Numbered from the stretch's first letter, positions 26,742 through 35,143 are shown. The stretch: 64,000 bases of DNA from Bog-473 sp036268485 (GCA_036268485.1 DATAUC010000042.1:1-64000); one strand, 5' to 3'. Notes: a model not told the origin generated them from the letters alone. Numbers and translations are program-made.

Positions 26742-27284
26742 ATGATGTTGGTCAGAAAGTGGCCGGCGCTCCTGCTCACGGTGCTTCTTGCGGCCGGGAT
26801 CGGCGCTGCGCCGGCCAATGCGAAAGTCCCTCCGGCGCTTAGTCAGCAGGGTCACGGCACGTTCTGGGAGTGCGGATCCAAGACCACCGCGCTCCTGGTC
26901 GCGGTGAACCGTCTCACCCTGCACCCGGGACAGGCGCTCAACATGAACTTCCTGGCCAAGAACAACGGTGACCAGGCGTGCAACTACGTGGCGCCGTATG
27001 CCGGGTCCACCACCGGGACAACGGCAGCCGCCCTGCAAATCGGCCCGTGTGGGTCGATGGGGTTCGAGGTCGAAGCGACCCATCACCGCAACGTCTGGCC
27101 GGGGACGCTCCCGTTCAACTGCCCAGCCCTCGGCTTCGCGCAGCTTCAGTCCGGAGGGGCAGTGACGGGCTCGGGATCGTGGAACCAGATGTCGGCCACC
27201 AACGCCAAACGGGTGAGCCCGGGGAACTACACACTGGTCCTCGACGGGCGCTACAAGTTCCCGTTGCGCATAGCGGCCCACTAA
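26742..27284 (+). CDS. Secreted protein of unknown function
   Basis: A 180-residue protein with a Sec signal peptide (MMLVRKWPALLLTVLLAAG, likely cleavage after APANA near residue 27). The mature part looks like a beta-sandwich: a NRLTLHPGQALNMNF strand pair, four cysteines that could form disulfides (WECG, ACNY, GPCGS, FNCP) and a final VSPGNYTLVLDGRYKF strand. This resembles extracellular Ig-like or BsuPI-type domains, but I do not recognise a named family. It stands alone between the broken LLM gene and a convergent oxidoreductase. Confidence 0.7.
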   Translation: MMLVRKWPALLLTVLLAAGIGAAPANAKVPPALSQQGHGTFWECGSKTTALLVAVNRLTLHPGQALNMNFLAKNNGDQACNYVAPYAGSTTGTTAAALQIGPCGSMGFEVEATHHRNVWPGTLPFNCPALGFAQLQSGGAVTGSGSWNQMSATNAKRVSPGNYTLVLDGRYKFPLRIAAH

Positions 27285-27285
27285 G

Positions 27286-28266
27286 TCAGGGAATGAGCGC
27301 CACCTTGCCGACTATGCGGCGAGCCAGCAGATCCTCGAGGGCCCGGCTCACATCCTCTAGCGCATAGCTGGCGGGCTCGATCGGCGTGATGCGCCCCTCC
27401 GCCACCATGGCCAAGAGGTCGGTCAAGAGGGCCATCTGCTCGGGGCCGTGCTGCATAGACCAGACACCCCAATCGATGCCCAACACGGTGCGGTTGCGCA
27501 ACAGCACCTGATTCATCGGCAATGACGCGATGGTGCCCGAAGCGAACCCGATGACGGCGTAGCGGCCACCATCGCCCAGGGCGCGCAGCGAGGGCTCGGC
27601 GGCGGGTCCGCCAATGGGATCGATGACCACGTCGACGCCGGTACCGCCAGACCAAGCCCGTACTTTGTCCTTCAGCGAATCAGGTGCGCTGTCGATGACC
27701 GCTTCGGCTCCCGCAGCCAGGGCGGCCGCTCGCTTCTCCTCGCTCGAAGCTGCGCCAATGACCCGGCACCCCAGGGCCCGAGCCACCGCAATGGCAGCCA
27801 GACCGATGCCACCGCCGGCTCCCAGCACGAGGACGCTCTGACCGGGCTCAACGTGGGCCCGATCGCGCAAAGCGTAGAGACAGGTGCAAAAGCTCTGGAC
27901 AAAGGTGGCGGCTTGGGCCGAGCTCAGCACGTCCTCGGCCGGCAATGGCACCGCCGCCAGAGCGGGGATGGCCACCTGGCTGGCGTAGCCACCCAGACCG
28001 ATGTTGGCCAGCACCCGCTGGCCGACTTCCAAGCCCGCAACACCTTCCCCCAACGCAGCAATCCGCCCGGCAATTTCGCCGCCCGGAGTGAACGGGAGCG
28101 CCGGCTTGATCTGGTAGCGGCCGGCGATGAAAAGCCCGTCCACGAAATTCACGCCGGCGGCCTCCACGGCCACCACCACCTGGCCGGATCGCGCCATGAG
28201 ATCGGGGCGCTCCTCGATGGTCAGGAGGGACGGCGGACCCAGTTCAGAGCAGATGACGGCGCGCAT
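27286..28266 (-). CDS. NADPH:quinone oxidoreductase / zinc-free MDR family
   Basis: A 326-residue medium-chain dehydrogenase/reductase. N-terminal GroES-like part with AGVNFVDGLFIAGRY and PFTPGGEIAGRI; Rossmann loop VLVLGAGGGIGLAAI; VIDPIGGPAAEPSLRAL. The zinc-ligand cysteines of alcohol dehydrogenases are absent, as in quinone oxidoreductases (Qor) and crotonase-like reductases. It reduces a quinone or enone with NADPH; the substrate is unknown. Its start marks the left edge of the lower-GC accessory region. Confidence 0.88.
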   Translation of the reverse strand: MRAVICSELGPPSLLTIEERPDLMARSGQVVVAVEAAGVNFVDGLFIAGRYQIKPALPFTPGGEIAGRIAALGEGVAGLEVGQRVLANIGLGGYASQVAIPALAAVPLPAEDVLSSAQAATFVQSFCTCLYALRDRAHVEPGQSVLVLGAGGGIGLAAIAVARALGCRVIGAASSEEKRAAALAAGAEAVIDSAPDSLKDKVRAWSGGTGVDVVIDPIGGPAAEPSLRALGDGGRYAVIGFASGTIASLPMNQVLLRNRTVLGIDWGVWSMQHGPEQMALLTDLLAMVAEGRITPIEPASYALEDVSRALEDLLARRIVGKVALIP

Positions 28267-28323
28267 GGGATCAACCTAGTGGAGGGCCTTGAGGGCGGTT
28301 TGAATACGTTGTCCTCCTCACTT

Positions 28324-28346
28324 GCATACAGATCTCGCCGGTTGTG
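28324..28346 (-). repeat. Interspersed repeat, copy 1 (degenerate left half)
   Basis: Shares TCGCCGGTTGTG with the copy at 36409. It lies between the quinone oxidoreductase and the VOC gene, 33 bases before the VOC start. The minus orientation is defined by the motif reading CCGGCGATATGGGAT on that strand. Confidence 0.45.
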
Positions 28347-28378
28347 TCGGCATGGCTCCTGCCGGGTAATCACCCAAC

Positions 28379-28759
28379 ATGGTTCCCTCAGCAACTATCA
28401 ACGTCCGATCCGTGGTGCTTGATTGCCCAGATCCGGCGAGACTCGCCTCGTTCTATGCCGATCTTCTTGACGGTCAACTACACATCGACGACGCCGCCTG
28501 GTGTGAGGTCCACGTGAAGGATTCCGGCTTCAAGTTGGCTTTCCAAAAAGTCGCTGCATACGAGCAGCCTGATTGGCCAGATGGCGCTCCCCAACAACTT
28601 CACTTGGACCTGACTGTTTCCGACCTCACTGCGGCCTGCAATCTTGCGGCTTCACTTGGGGCGGTCGGTCTTACTGGTCGAGTTGAGGAGGAAGACTGCG
28701 TCTACTTAGTCCATGCCGACCCGGCGGGCCATCCCTTCTGCCTTTGCGAGGATCGGTAG
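28379..28759 (+). CDS. VOC family protein (glyoxalase-like)
   Basis: A 126-residue single-chain VOC protein: the N-terminal VRSVVLDCPDPARLASFYADLL module, then HLDLTVSDLTAACNLAASLGA and HADPAGHPFCLCED. The ending HP-F-C-L is typical of the PF18029-type glyoxalase-like domain. The N-terminal metal-ligand position is an Asp/Val region rather than a clear His, so catalysis is doubtful and a binding or resistance role is possible. It is the first of many small unrelated genes in the accessory region. Confidence 0.82.
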   Translation: MVPSATINVRSVVLDCPDPARLASFYADLLDGQLHIDDAAWCEVHVKDSGFKLAFQKVAAYEQPDWPDGAPQQLHLDLTVSDLTAACNLAASLGAVGLTGRVEEEDCVYLVHADPAGHPFCLCEDR

Positions 28760-28791
28760 TCAGAGGCACGTATCGACCTGAACTGCTGCCG

Positions 28792-29364
28792 CTATGAATT
28801 GGTGGTTCCCCCGGTGGGATCTTTGATGGAACCGCATGCACCGTCGACGAACTTTGCTCGGCAGAGCACAACACCTACGCCATAAGAGGTCGAATACTGG
28901 TGCCCTCCTGAACGGTAGTGAACCACCACAGAAACAGCTTCTCCAGCCATTTTGCCATTCGGAATATTGACTCGGACAACCAAAAACTGCTTGCCGCCTT
29001 GCTTGATGATGGGAGGACGGGAGGATGTGATTGGAGTCAAAGATTCACCAGAACGAAGGGGAAAAGGAGCATCGGCAATCCCTCCGCCGGGATTGTTCGT
29101 GGTCGATGCCAGGAGGAAGGCGCCGTCGAATTTCAGGCGACCGTTGATGTGAGGAGTAGCCCCCACGATTTGAATCGCTCCCGGCCCCTTGTTGTGGAGG
29201 AGGTCTATGGCGAGGTCGTACTTTCGACTCCCCGCATCTGTTGCGCCACCGAAGGCTCCGCGGGACACCGATCCTTGCAAGGGAGTGGTCGAGCTGAATA
29301 GTGAGCATGCGGAAGCGCAGAGGAAGACTCCAATCAGCAAAGCAGCGATTCGACCGGATCTCAT
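28792..29364 (-). CDS. Putative lipoprotein, unknown function
   Basis: A 190-residue protein beginning with a type II signal sequence: MRSGRIAALLIGVFLCASACS, lipobox ASAC with the lipidated Cys near residue 20. The mature domain is beta-rich: AIDLLHNKGPGAIQIVGATPH, VVRVNIPNGK and VSVVVHYRSGG strands, resembling an immunoglobulin-like fold, with two further cysteines near the C-terminus. No family recognised. Its base composition is less GC-rich than the flanking core genes. Confidence 0.7.
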   Translation of the reverse strand: MRSGRIAALLIGVFLCASACSLFSSTTPLQGSVSRGAFGGATDAGSRKYDLAIDLLHNKGPGAIQIVGATPHINGRLKFDGAFLLASTTNNPGGGIADAPFPLRSGESLTPITSSRPPIIKQGGKQFLVVRVNIPNGKMAGEAVSVVVHYRSGGHQYSTSYGVGVVLCRAKFVDGACGSIKDPTGGTTNS

Positions 29365-29470
29365 GAGTCACCAGTCCACCACAAAGGACTGATTCAGCCG
29401 CAGTACATACTGAGAGCTCCGATACTCCGCCCCCCTTATTACCGGCAAGGAATTGGCGGCCGAATGTATC

Positions 29471-30337
29471 TCAGACCGATTTCGCGAGTGCATGAGCCCA
29501 TTCATCTGCCCTTGAATGAAGGAGATCGATGGACAATTTCGCTCCGAACGCATTGAGCGCCATCAGGCCGGCGAAATCACTATCAAAGGAAAGAAGGTCG
29601 GCCACGTCCCACCAGGGATCATGATCGTGGGAGGGAACAATTTGGCGGTACGTGCGCAGAAACTGCTCGGCTTCTTCCACCCCATCTATTAGTGCGAGAT
29701 TTCCTCGAGCGTGAGCCACGTCTATTCCTCTAGGTCCGTGGCATGACGCCGGCCAATCAACGATCCCACTCAACTGTCCGTTTTGCCATAGGAGGTTTCC
29801 TGGGTGGAAGTCGCGGTGCAGGAACACGTGCGGCGCAGTGGGTTCTTTGCCGCCGACGATATCGATCAGTTCTGCCCACGCCTCAGGCCGCTTCGTCCAC
29901 TCTGGAACGGCGAGGCGGTCAATGTCGAACCAATGGCGGTATCGATCGAACTCGTTCGGAGCCGTTCGGGCATGGAGTCGGGCCAATGGTTCCACGATCT
30001 GTCGCAGGTCGAGATGATGTATTGCAGGCTCGCCCGGAAGGTACGTCATGATCAGACTTGGACATCCAGAACGATCACCGGTCACATCGAAAGCAACGGG
30101 CTCTGGCACCATGTCGCCAAGGACCGAACGTGCCGCCTTCAGGGCCTGCACCTCGCACGCGATCGCCGTCGGAAGTTCATTCACGAAGTCGTTCACATAG
30201 CGTCTCAATACCAGCGGGATTCTGTCAGCCTCAATCAACCGCATATCGGAGGAAATGCCGAATGTGAGCGTTCGCACCTCACGCACGTCATGGGCACCGA
30301 GTACTTCCAGGATCCACCCGTGCGTCACGTCGTCCAT
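29471..30337 (-). CDS. Aminoglycoside phosphotransferase (APH)-family kinase
   Basis: A 288-residue protein-kinase-like small-molecule phosphotransferase. The N-lobe has LTFGISSDMRLIE and LVLRRYVN, where Arg stands where the ATP-contact Lys usually is. The C-lobe has the catalytic loop FLHRDFHPGNLLW and the metal-binding GIVDWPASCHGPRGIDVAHAR. Such enzymes phosphorylate antibiotics, choline or other hydroxyl compounds; no resistance call is justified. It stands alone within the accessory region. Confidence 0.85.
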   Translation of the reverse strand: MDDVTHGWILEVLGAHDVREVRTLTFGISSDMRLIEADRIPLVLRRYVNDFVNELPTAIACEVQALKAARSVLGDMVPEPVAFDVTGDRSGCPSLIMTYLPGEPAIHHLDLRQIVEPLARLHARTAPNEFDRYRHWFDIDRLAVPEWTKRPEAWAELIDIVGGKEPTAPHVFLHRDFHPGNLLWQNGQLSGIVDWPASCHGPRGIDVAHARGNLALIDGVEEAEQFLRTYRQIVPSHDHDPWWDVADLLSFDSDFAGLMALNAFGAKLSIDLLHSRADEWAHALAKSV

Positions 30338-30484
30338 CGGTCCAGCCTATGTAACCGCGCTGACCATTTGGCCGCCTCCGGAGCGACCACGATTGGTGCC
30401 CGTGCGCTTGGACCGAGTGCCCCCGAATCGTACTTAGGAGGCAGTCCTGGAACGTACTTGTCGTCCTGTGGCAGCATCGCTGAG

Positions 30485-30853
30485 GTGGACTCAGACAACA
30501 TCCAGTCTTCAACAATTCAGATCTATCGGGCGCAAGGTATCTGGCAAGACCGAAACCGCCTGTACAAAGTCTTGATTGATCGTCAGCACGTCGGTTCAGT
30601 GGCGGTAGACGAAACGGCTCAGTTCTCGGTCACGCCTGGAACACACACGGTTCAGGTCAAAATTGAGTTCGGCGGATCGAAGGAAGTACCCGTTGTGCTG
30701 AAACCTGGGCAGTTCGCCGCTTTGGCATGTAGAGGTGGAAAGGGATTCCCACCGTTCAATGCTTTCTTCCGGCGTCATTCATATTTGGATGTTCATCCAC
30801 TGACGGAGGAGGAGTCTGAGTATCTCAAGTCGAGAGATCGCTTCTTGAACTGA
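30485..30853 (+). CDS. Small protein, paralogue of the next gene
   Basis: A 122-residue protein from GTG 30485. It contains the pattern YRAQGIWQDRNRLYKVLIDRQHVG, SVTPGTHTVQVKI and VVLKPGQFAALAC. This alternating strand pattern, with 'V-x-x-G-x-H-x-V', resembles PEGA-like or Ig-like beta domains. The neighbouring gene at 30952 has the same order of segments, so the two are tandem paralogues. No signal peptide. An upstream extension in frame is antisense of the APH gene and is rejected. Start uncertain for lack of a clear ribosome site. Confidence 0.6.
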   Translation: MDSDNIQSSTIQIYRAQGIWQDRNRLYKVLIDRQHVGSVAVDETAQFSVTPGTHTVQVKIEFGGSKEVPVVLKPGQFAALACRGGKGFPPFNAFFRRHSYLDVHPLTEEESEYLKSRDRFLN

Positions 30854-30951
30854 TCTTGATCCATCCCCTTGTCATCTCGAAGAACCGGGTTGCCCCCATG
30901 TGCCGGGATTCTTCCAGTAATGGGTCTCTTCACTCCGGTAACTTCTAGGTC

Positions 30952-31362
30952 GTGTCTGAATCCACCACAGGGCAAATTTGGGTTTCGAGGCGAAATCTCA
31001 TTCAAGATCTGGCCCACCGATACTTCGTGTATATCGACGGAAACGTGGTTGGTGAACTCCCTTCGTATCGAACCGGGAAATATGAAGTTCCAGCAGGGTT
31101 CCATCGGGTGTGGGCAAAGCGTACAAACTGGAATCCTGATGCAGTAGGTGACGTTGTGATCAACGTACAACCACGAGAGACCCGTCGAGTCCGGACCACC
31201 TCTCGCCTGAGGCGCCTGTCGATCTGGGAGCTCGTTCGTGGAATTGCGTCCGCTGTCAGTGACCGCAATGGATCTGGACTAACCATAGAACTGAGTCCCT
31301 CAGTGCTACTACGTTCTTGGCCAAGTTTGGAACAGGACGCCAACCCGCCCTCTGACGTTTAG
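30952..31362 (+). CDS. Small protein, paralogue of the preceding gene
   Basis: A 136-residue protein from GTG 30952. Segments IWVSRRNLIQDLAHRYFVYIDG, YEVPAGFHRVWAKR and VVINVQPRETRRVRT correspond one-for-one with the preceding gene (I-W-x-x-R-N, Y-x-V-x-I-D, V-x-x-G-x-H). The C-terminal tail is unrelated and low in hydrophobics. Function unknown; likely a beta-sandwich domain. The pair suggests a local duplication that then diverged. Confidence 0.6.
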   Translation: MSESTTGQIWVSRRNLIQDLAHRYFVYIDGNVVGELPSYRTGKYEVPAGFHRVWAKRTNWNPDAVGDVVINVQPRETRRVRTTSRLRRLSIWELVRGIASAVSDRNGSGLTIELSPSVLLRSWPSLEQDANPPSDV

Positions 31363-31395
31363 GTCCGTCAGTCGCCACTCGGTTGCGATGAACGG

Positions 31396-31421
31396 GTATC
31401 CCATATCGCGGGGTTGTGGGC
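31396..31421 (-). repeat. Interspersed repeat, copy 2
   Basis: ATCCCATATCGCGGGG followed by TTGTGGGC, close to the consensus. It lies between the small paralogue gene and the 3' end of the methyltransferase gene. Confidence 0.65.
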
Positions 31422-31443
31422 AGACCCATTCCAGATGCCGGAA

Positions 31444-32226
31444 TCACGCGACCTTGGCCGTGGCCCACCCGAATTCAGATGTGATTCGAACGCCGACGTC
31501 CCGGTCCCACAATGGCGAGATGACCTCTGCCAATGCATCACAGAACGCGTCGTAACCGACAGCCTCGATGGCTGGGACGCACGGCCCCGCGGCCGCCAAT
31601 GCGCGGACGGCCGTTCCGACGTCGGGCCACTCGTTGACGACATCCACGGTTCCACGCTCGACCAATTCGAATCCCGTCGTGGCCAGCATGTCCTCTACGA
31701 CGCCTCGGCGCCCAGTGTCGCCCTGTTCCATGCTGGCTGTCGAGTGATCAGGTGGCGACAACTCGATCATCTTTGCGAAGTAGGGCATGAGGCCCATACG
31801 GTTGGCTCGCCCCCAGAATGTCAGTCCCAGCCGTCCGGCGGGCACGAGCACTCGCCGGGCTTCGCTTAGCGCCCCTTCGCACCCCTTCCAGATGCCGTTG
31901 AAACTCGTCGCGACATCGAAGCTGTTGTCTTCAAAGGGCAATTCGAACATGTCTCCGACCCTGAAGTCCCCGGTTGGTGTCCTCGCTTGAGCAATCGCCA
32001 CCAACGCTTCAGCTGCGTCCAAGCCGCAGACCTGGGCGTTCCTCTCGGCCGCAAGATGAGCTGCGAATCCAGAGCCACATGCTATGTCGAGATGGCGCAC
32101 ACCTTCTCCGACGCCCAAGCGGTCGAACAACAGCTCATTGGCCGGTCGAGCGTATGGCTCAAGAAGATAGGCCCACTCTGCCGCTCGCACTCCCCAGCCA
32201 CGACCCGCTTCTGTCCAGTCTCCCAT
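31444..32226 (-). CDS. SAM-dependent methyltransferase (class I)
   Basis: A 260-residue class I methyltransferase. Motif I is HLDIACGSGFAAHLAAE, motif II region CGLDAAEALVAIAQAR, then FRVGDMFELPFEDNSFD and the LVPAGRLGLTFWG strand. This is the UbiE/COQ5-like Methyltransf_11 type acting on small molecules; the substrate is unknown. ATG 32226 is chosen because the family's N-terminal WxxAGRGWG region begins there; earlier in-frame codons run through a copy of the interspersed repeat. It lies between two repeat copies. Confidence 0.82.
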   Translation of the reverse strand: MGDWTEAGRGWGVRAAEWAYLLEPYARPANELLFDRLGVGEGVRHLDIACGSGFAAHLAAERNAQVCGLDAAEALVAIAQARTPTGDFRVGDMFELPFEDNSFDVATSFNGIWKGCEGALSEARRVLVPAGRLGLTFWGRANRMGLMPYFAKMIELSPPDHSTASMEQGDTGRRGVVEDMLATTGFELVERGTVDVVNEWPDVGTAVRALAAAGPCVPAIEAVGYDAFCDALAEVISPLWDRDVGVRITSEFGWATAKVA

Positions 32227-32260
32227 TTCCCAATATTCCCATTTCTTTTGGTGACGTGGA

Positions 32261-32310
32261 GTATCCCTATCGTCGGGCTTGGGCGCCACCAGATCGCGCG
32301 TTGGGGGCAG
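32261..32310 (-). repeat. Interspersed repeat, copy 3 (long form)
   Basis: The core GTATCCCTATCGTCGGG is followed by a region also shared with the copy at 34253: TTG(A/G)GCGC, ACCAG(A/G)TCG and GGGGGCAGT appear in the same order and spacing. Together about 50 bases align between the two copies. Confidence 0.7.
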
Positions 32311-32383
32311 TGCTGGCACCTCGGGCAAATGTGAGATTGGCGATTCGGCGTACTTGGCCGCCAGACGCAGCCAGACTGTCATC

Positions 32384-32977
32384 ATGAACGGCCGATCCCA
32401 ACCCGTGTTCATCGGCGCGGTCTGTGTCGGTAAGACCACTGTCTCCAAGCTGGTGGCAGCCCAAATTGGACGACCCAAGGTTGAGTTGGACGAGGTGGCG
32501 ATGCCCTATTACGAGGATTGCCCTGAGTTCGATCTTCGCGAGTACAACCGCCTCTTGGAGAAGGCAGGCTTTGTGGCCGCCTACCGTTACTGGGAGCCGG
32601 CGTCGGTCTATGCCCTAGAAGGGATCGTAAACGATCACCCCGGTGCGGTCCTGGACTTGGGGGCCGGTCACACTTCTTTCCTTGATAACCGACTTCATCC
32701 CCGGATCAGCGCAGCCCTCGCGACATATGAGCACGTGATCCTGCTCCTGCCGGATCCGGATCCCGAACGATCCGCTGCCGTGATCCGTCATCGCCTTTTG
32801 AAAGGCGAAAATCGAGAGGGCACGGAATGGATCCATGATGGCGTCGATTTCGTTCAACACTGGGTTCTCAGCGATCAGAACCGGCGACTCGCCACCAGCA
32901 CGATCTACACGGGCGAGGATCCCCCAGACACTGTCGCCATGAGAGTGATCGAGCTACTGGTCGGCTCCAAATCTTGA
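32384..32977 (+). CDS. P-loop kinase, shikimate/adenylate kinase-like
   Basis: A 197-residue single-domain P-loop NTPase. Walker A is FIGAVCVGKTTVSK (Lys17), followed by the VELDEVAMPYY segment as in shikimate-type kinases, a middle VLDLGAGHTSF strand-turn (Walker B/phosphate sensor region), and a lid segment with RHRLLKGENREG. The family phosphorylates small metabolites; the substrate is unknown. ATG 32384 follows the preceding repeat by about 75 bases. Upstream codons in frame are repeat sequence and are not included. Confidence 0.75.
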   Translation: MNGRSQPVFIGAVCVGKTTVSKLVAAQIGRPKVELDEVAMPYYEDCPEFDLREYNRLLEKAGFVAAYRYWEPASVYALEGIVNDHPGAVLDLGAGHTSFLDNRLHPRISAALATYEHVILLLPDPDPERSAAVIRHRLLKGENREGTEWIHDGVDFVQHWVLSDQNRRLATSTIYTGEDPPDTVAMRVIELLVGSKS

Positions 32978-33012
32978 TTCCGTTCTGACCTGGCCAACGT
33001 GGTCTGAGCTGA

Positions 33013-33030
33013 GTATCCCAATCCGCCGGG
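33013..33030 (-). repeat. Interspersed repeat, copy 4
   Basis: GTATCCCAATCCGCCGGG matches the core. It lies between the P-loop kinase stop and the next small gene. Confidence 0.6.
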
Positions 33031-33074
33031 AATGTGACGGACCGCAATGAGGCACAATTGCACATGAAAGATTC

Positions 33075-33290
33075 TTGGCCCTCCGGCACTTTTCTCTATC
33101 GAATCCATGGGACGATGATCCAACCAATCTCCCTAGGTTCCTTCGTAGACTGGCCGATTCAATCGAAGAGACCAACATAGATCCAATGGACATTCTCGAC
33201 CTGAAAATCTGTTCAGAGGTCCTTGAGGACATTGGACCCTGGTGGTCAGCAACGCTGTACTGGTCGCCAGACGCCGACAAAGCGGAGTGA
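33075..33290 (+). CDS. Small conserved-looking protein
   Basis: A 71-residue protein. The segment NPWDDDPTNLPRFLRRLADSIEE followed by a short strand (ILDLKICSEV) and WWSATLYWS resembles small actinobacterial hypothetical proteins of about 70 residues with 'P-x-L-L-R-R-x-A-D-x-I-E'. The start is uncertain: TTG 33075 opens this frame, while an ATG at 33064 is in another frame, so a small frameshift near the 5' end is possible. Function unknown. Confidence 0.5.
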   Translation: MALRHFSLSNPWDDDPTNLPRFLRRLADSIEETNIDPMDILDLKICSEVLEDIGPWWSATLYWSPDADKAE

Positions 33291-33417
33291 TTCAGTTCGC
33301 CGGGGATTGGCCCTCAGTTGGCGCGATTCGGCGATGCCGGATAGTTCTTACTCCCGAGAGTTGCCATCCAATGCAGTAGCTTTCGCTTCGTCCACGAAGT
33401 GAAAAGGGGTAAAAGAG

Positions 33418-33810
33418 ATGCCTAAGTTCCCTGCGATTACTCACGTGGCGCTAACGGTTACGAGCCTTGAACGGAGTGTGCCCTGGTACAAGGATCTGTT
33501 CGGTTCGGACCCGATCATTGACGAGGACACAGGTCTGTTCCACCGCGTCGCTTGGCTTGCCGGCGGCACAATCGTGGGTGTAACTCAGTTCTCTGGCTTG
33601 GGCAGCACTGAGTCGTTCAACGAGCGGCGGCCGGGGCTTGATCACCTGGCATTCGGCTGTGCCAACCGCGATGAGTTGACGGTATGGGAGATCCGTCTCA
33701 ACGAACTCGGCATCACCAACGGTGGCATTGTGGACACGCCCCACTATTCGGCGTTGTCGTTTCGAGATCCCGACAACGTTGCGCTTGAGTTCTTCGCACC
33801 CCGTGGCTAA
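33418..33810 (+). CDS. VOC family protein (glyoxalase-like)
   Basis: A 130-residue VOC protein. First module ITHVALTVTSLERSVPWYKDLFG with His as a metal-ligand candidate, second module GLDHLAFGCANRDEL with His, and C-terminal FRDPDNVALEFFAPRG with Glu. The ligand pattern is complete enough for a metal-dependent lyase/dioxygenase-like or drug-binding protein. A purine-rich GGGGTAAAAGAG precedes ATG 33418. Second VOC gene in this accessory stretch and not closely similar to the one at 28379. Confidence 0.85.
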   Translation: MPKFPAITHVALTVTSLERSVPWYKDLFGSDPIIDEDTGLFHRVAWLAGGTIVGVTQFSGLGSTESFNERRPGLDHLAFGCANRDELTVWEIRLNELGITNGGIVDTPHYSALSFRDPDNVALEFFAPRG

Positions 33811-33840
33811 TACCAGCGGAGTATTCGACTGATTGTAGGC

Positions 33841-33856
33841 CATCCCATACCGCCAG
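33841..33856 (-). repeat. Interspersed repeat, copy 5 (partial)
   Basis: CATCCCATACCGCCAG, a shortened form of the core, 30 bases after the VOC gene. Confidence 0.5.
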
Positions 33857-34252
33857 TTCAGTGACGAAGTGGCCGGCAAGAGCCGCTCGCAGTCCACTTG
33901 CCTTTGCCCTGCGAAGAGGATGGTTGCATGCCACTGTTCGTACGGATCCTTAGCCTCTGGCAAAAGACGCCATTGGGCCATTCGTAATCTTGTATGCGGT
34001 GTTTGAATCCTTTTTGGACTGGAACTTAACCAGGTAATGAATGGGGCCGGCTTCAGCGCAAATATCTTGAACTGCGTAGGTGGCTGCCTGGGGATTTTGC
34101 TCGGAAGCCTCGGACTGATTTCATGCTTTGGCTTTCGCTGGTGGTAATCGGCAGATCGATGAAAAGCCATCGTTCAGGTGATATCGAGTGGGACCGAAGC
34201 CGGGGCACGGGGGAACTCCGACGAAAAACCAATAACGACGAAGTAGTCGTAG
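33857..34252. other. Non-coding stretch between repeat copies 5 and 6
   Basis: No open frame here has a believable start and composition. It contains a small hairpin ACGAC-GAAGTA-GTCGT at 34236-34251 that abuts repeat copy 6. If the repeats bound cassettes, this would be an empty or decayed one. Confidence 0.5.
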
Positions 34253-34302
34253 GTATCCCATACGCCGGGGTTGAGCGCACCAGGTCGGAGCTAGGGGGCA
34301 GT
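34253..34302 (-). repeat. Interspersed repeat, copy 6 (long form)
   Basis: GTATCCCATACGCCGGGG followed by TTGAGCGCACCAGGTCGG and GGGGGCAGT. Aligns along about 50 bases with the copy at 32261. It precedes the lipoprotein gene start by about 95 bases. Confidence 0.7.
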
Positions 34303-34395
34303 TGCCCAGGGGTGGAAAGAAGCTGACAACGAAATCACCCTTGCATGCGTGATACTTGTTGTGATCTTGCGTTGGTTCAGCGGTTCCGGCTTGCG

Positions 34396-35082
34396 ATGGT
34401 GACCGGGCGTTTGCGAAAGTCGCTTTGCCTTCTAGCCACCGGCATCGCCATTTGCTCTTGCGGTAGTCCCGGCCATGCGACGTCGGTGGAACCCGTTCAC
34501 TCCAACACCCACACCACCAAAGCAGATTCACCTCCGACAACGCTTGTGACCACTACGACAACCGCAGTCCCAGCATCGGAATCCACCTGTGATGCAGCAC
34601 AGCTAGTTATTCGATATGCGGGCGGTCAAGGAGCTACGGGAAACTTGACAGCTGGGTTTCGCATCGCTGACCAGTCACCGACTCCTTGCGCCATCAGATC
34701 CTCGGTCACAGTCAATCTGGTCGATCGATTCGGAGCCGAACGGTCCGCGTCTGCCCCTCTCTTGGCGGCCATTCCATTGTCCGCCGGCGCTACGCTCCCT
34801 TCTTCGTCCGGAGTTAATCCGCCCCCAGGAGAGCAACTGGGGTCTCTCGTCCTGGCCTGGCCCACGCTACCCAATGCCATCGATGCGCTGACGAGCAGCG
34901 ACGGCGGTCCCGACGCTCAATGTCCCCAGCCGCTCTTTACTCCCGTAGTCGCCCGGATCACGTTCGGCGGCGAGCAACCTGTCACGGTAAATCAACTGAG
35001 CATCGCCGGACCGGGGCCGTCGAGCGTCGGGTCGTTCTGTGGCAATTTCGTACGGATTTGGGGATTCGATTCCCTCAATTGA
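34396..35082 (+). CDS. DUF4232-like putative lipoprotein
   Basis: A 228-residue exported protein from ATG 34396 (RLRKSLCLLATGIAICSCGS; possible lipobox ICSC with lipidated Cys near residue 23). A Thr/Pro-rich linker (about residues 40-60) leads to a beta domain opening CDAAQLVIRYAGGQGATGNLTAGF and containing SPTPCAI and VTVNLVDRFG, as in the actinobacterial DUF4232 family. These domains are extracellular with conserved Cys pairs and no known activity. An ATG at 34345 would add a cysteine-rich, non-signal N-terminus and is disfavoured. Confidence 0.75.
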   Translation: MVTGRLRKSLCLLATGIAICSCGSPGHATSVEPVHSNTHTTKADSPPTTLVTTTTTAVPASESTCDAAQLVIRYAGGQGATGNLTAGFRIADQSPTPCAIRSSVTVNLVDRFGAERSASAPLLAAIPLSAGATLPSSSGVNPPPGEQLGSLVLAWPTLPNAIDALTSSDGGPDAQCPQPLFTPVVARITFGGEQPVTVNQLSIAGPGPSSVGSFCGNFVRIWGFDSLN

Positions 35083-35095
35083 ATGGGCGCGCCTG

Positions 35096-35119
35096 CCGCC
35101 ATATCGCCGGCACGGTTGG
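35096..35119 (-). repeat. Interspersed repeat, copy 7 (diverged)
   Basis: CCGCCATATCGCCGGCACGG then TTGG; the central ATATCGCCGG agrees with consensus while the flanks differ. It sits between the lipoprotein stop and the DinB gene start, 25 bases away. Confidence 0.5.
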
Positions 35120-35143
35120 TCAGTTCGACGCAAGTTCTTCCAA

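Noticed and set aside
28336..28377. Hairpin-like pairing around TCGGCA/TGCCGG before the VOC gene, considered as an attC or terminator
   Set aside because: The order of the GTT and AAC ends is the reverse of an attC site, and there is no T-run. Only a 5-base stem is sound.
29471..30337. Antibiotic resistance gene call for the APH-family kinase
   Set aside because: The fold is clear but the substrate residues give no support for any named drug-modifying enzyme.
33857..34252. Several open frames of 60-140 codons in the spacer between repeat copies
   Set aside because: Composition and start sites are poor, and the translations resemble no protein family.
35051..35085. A possible tRNA T-arm (GGGATTCGATTCCC) near the end of the lipoprotein gene
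   Set aside because: No acceptor stem, anticodon arm or D-arm can be formed from the flanks, and the segment is coding.
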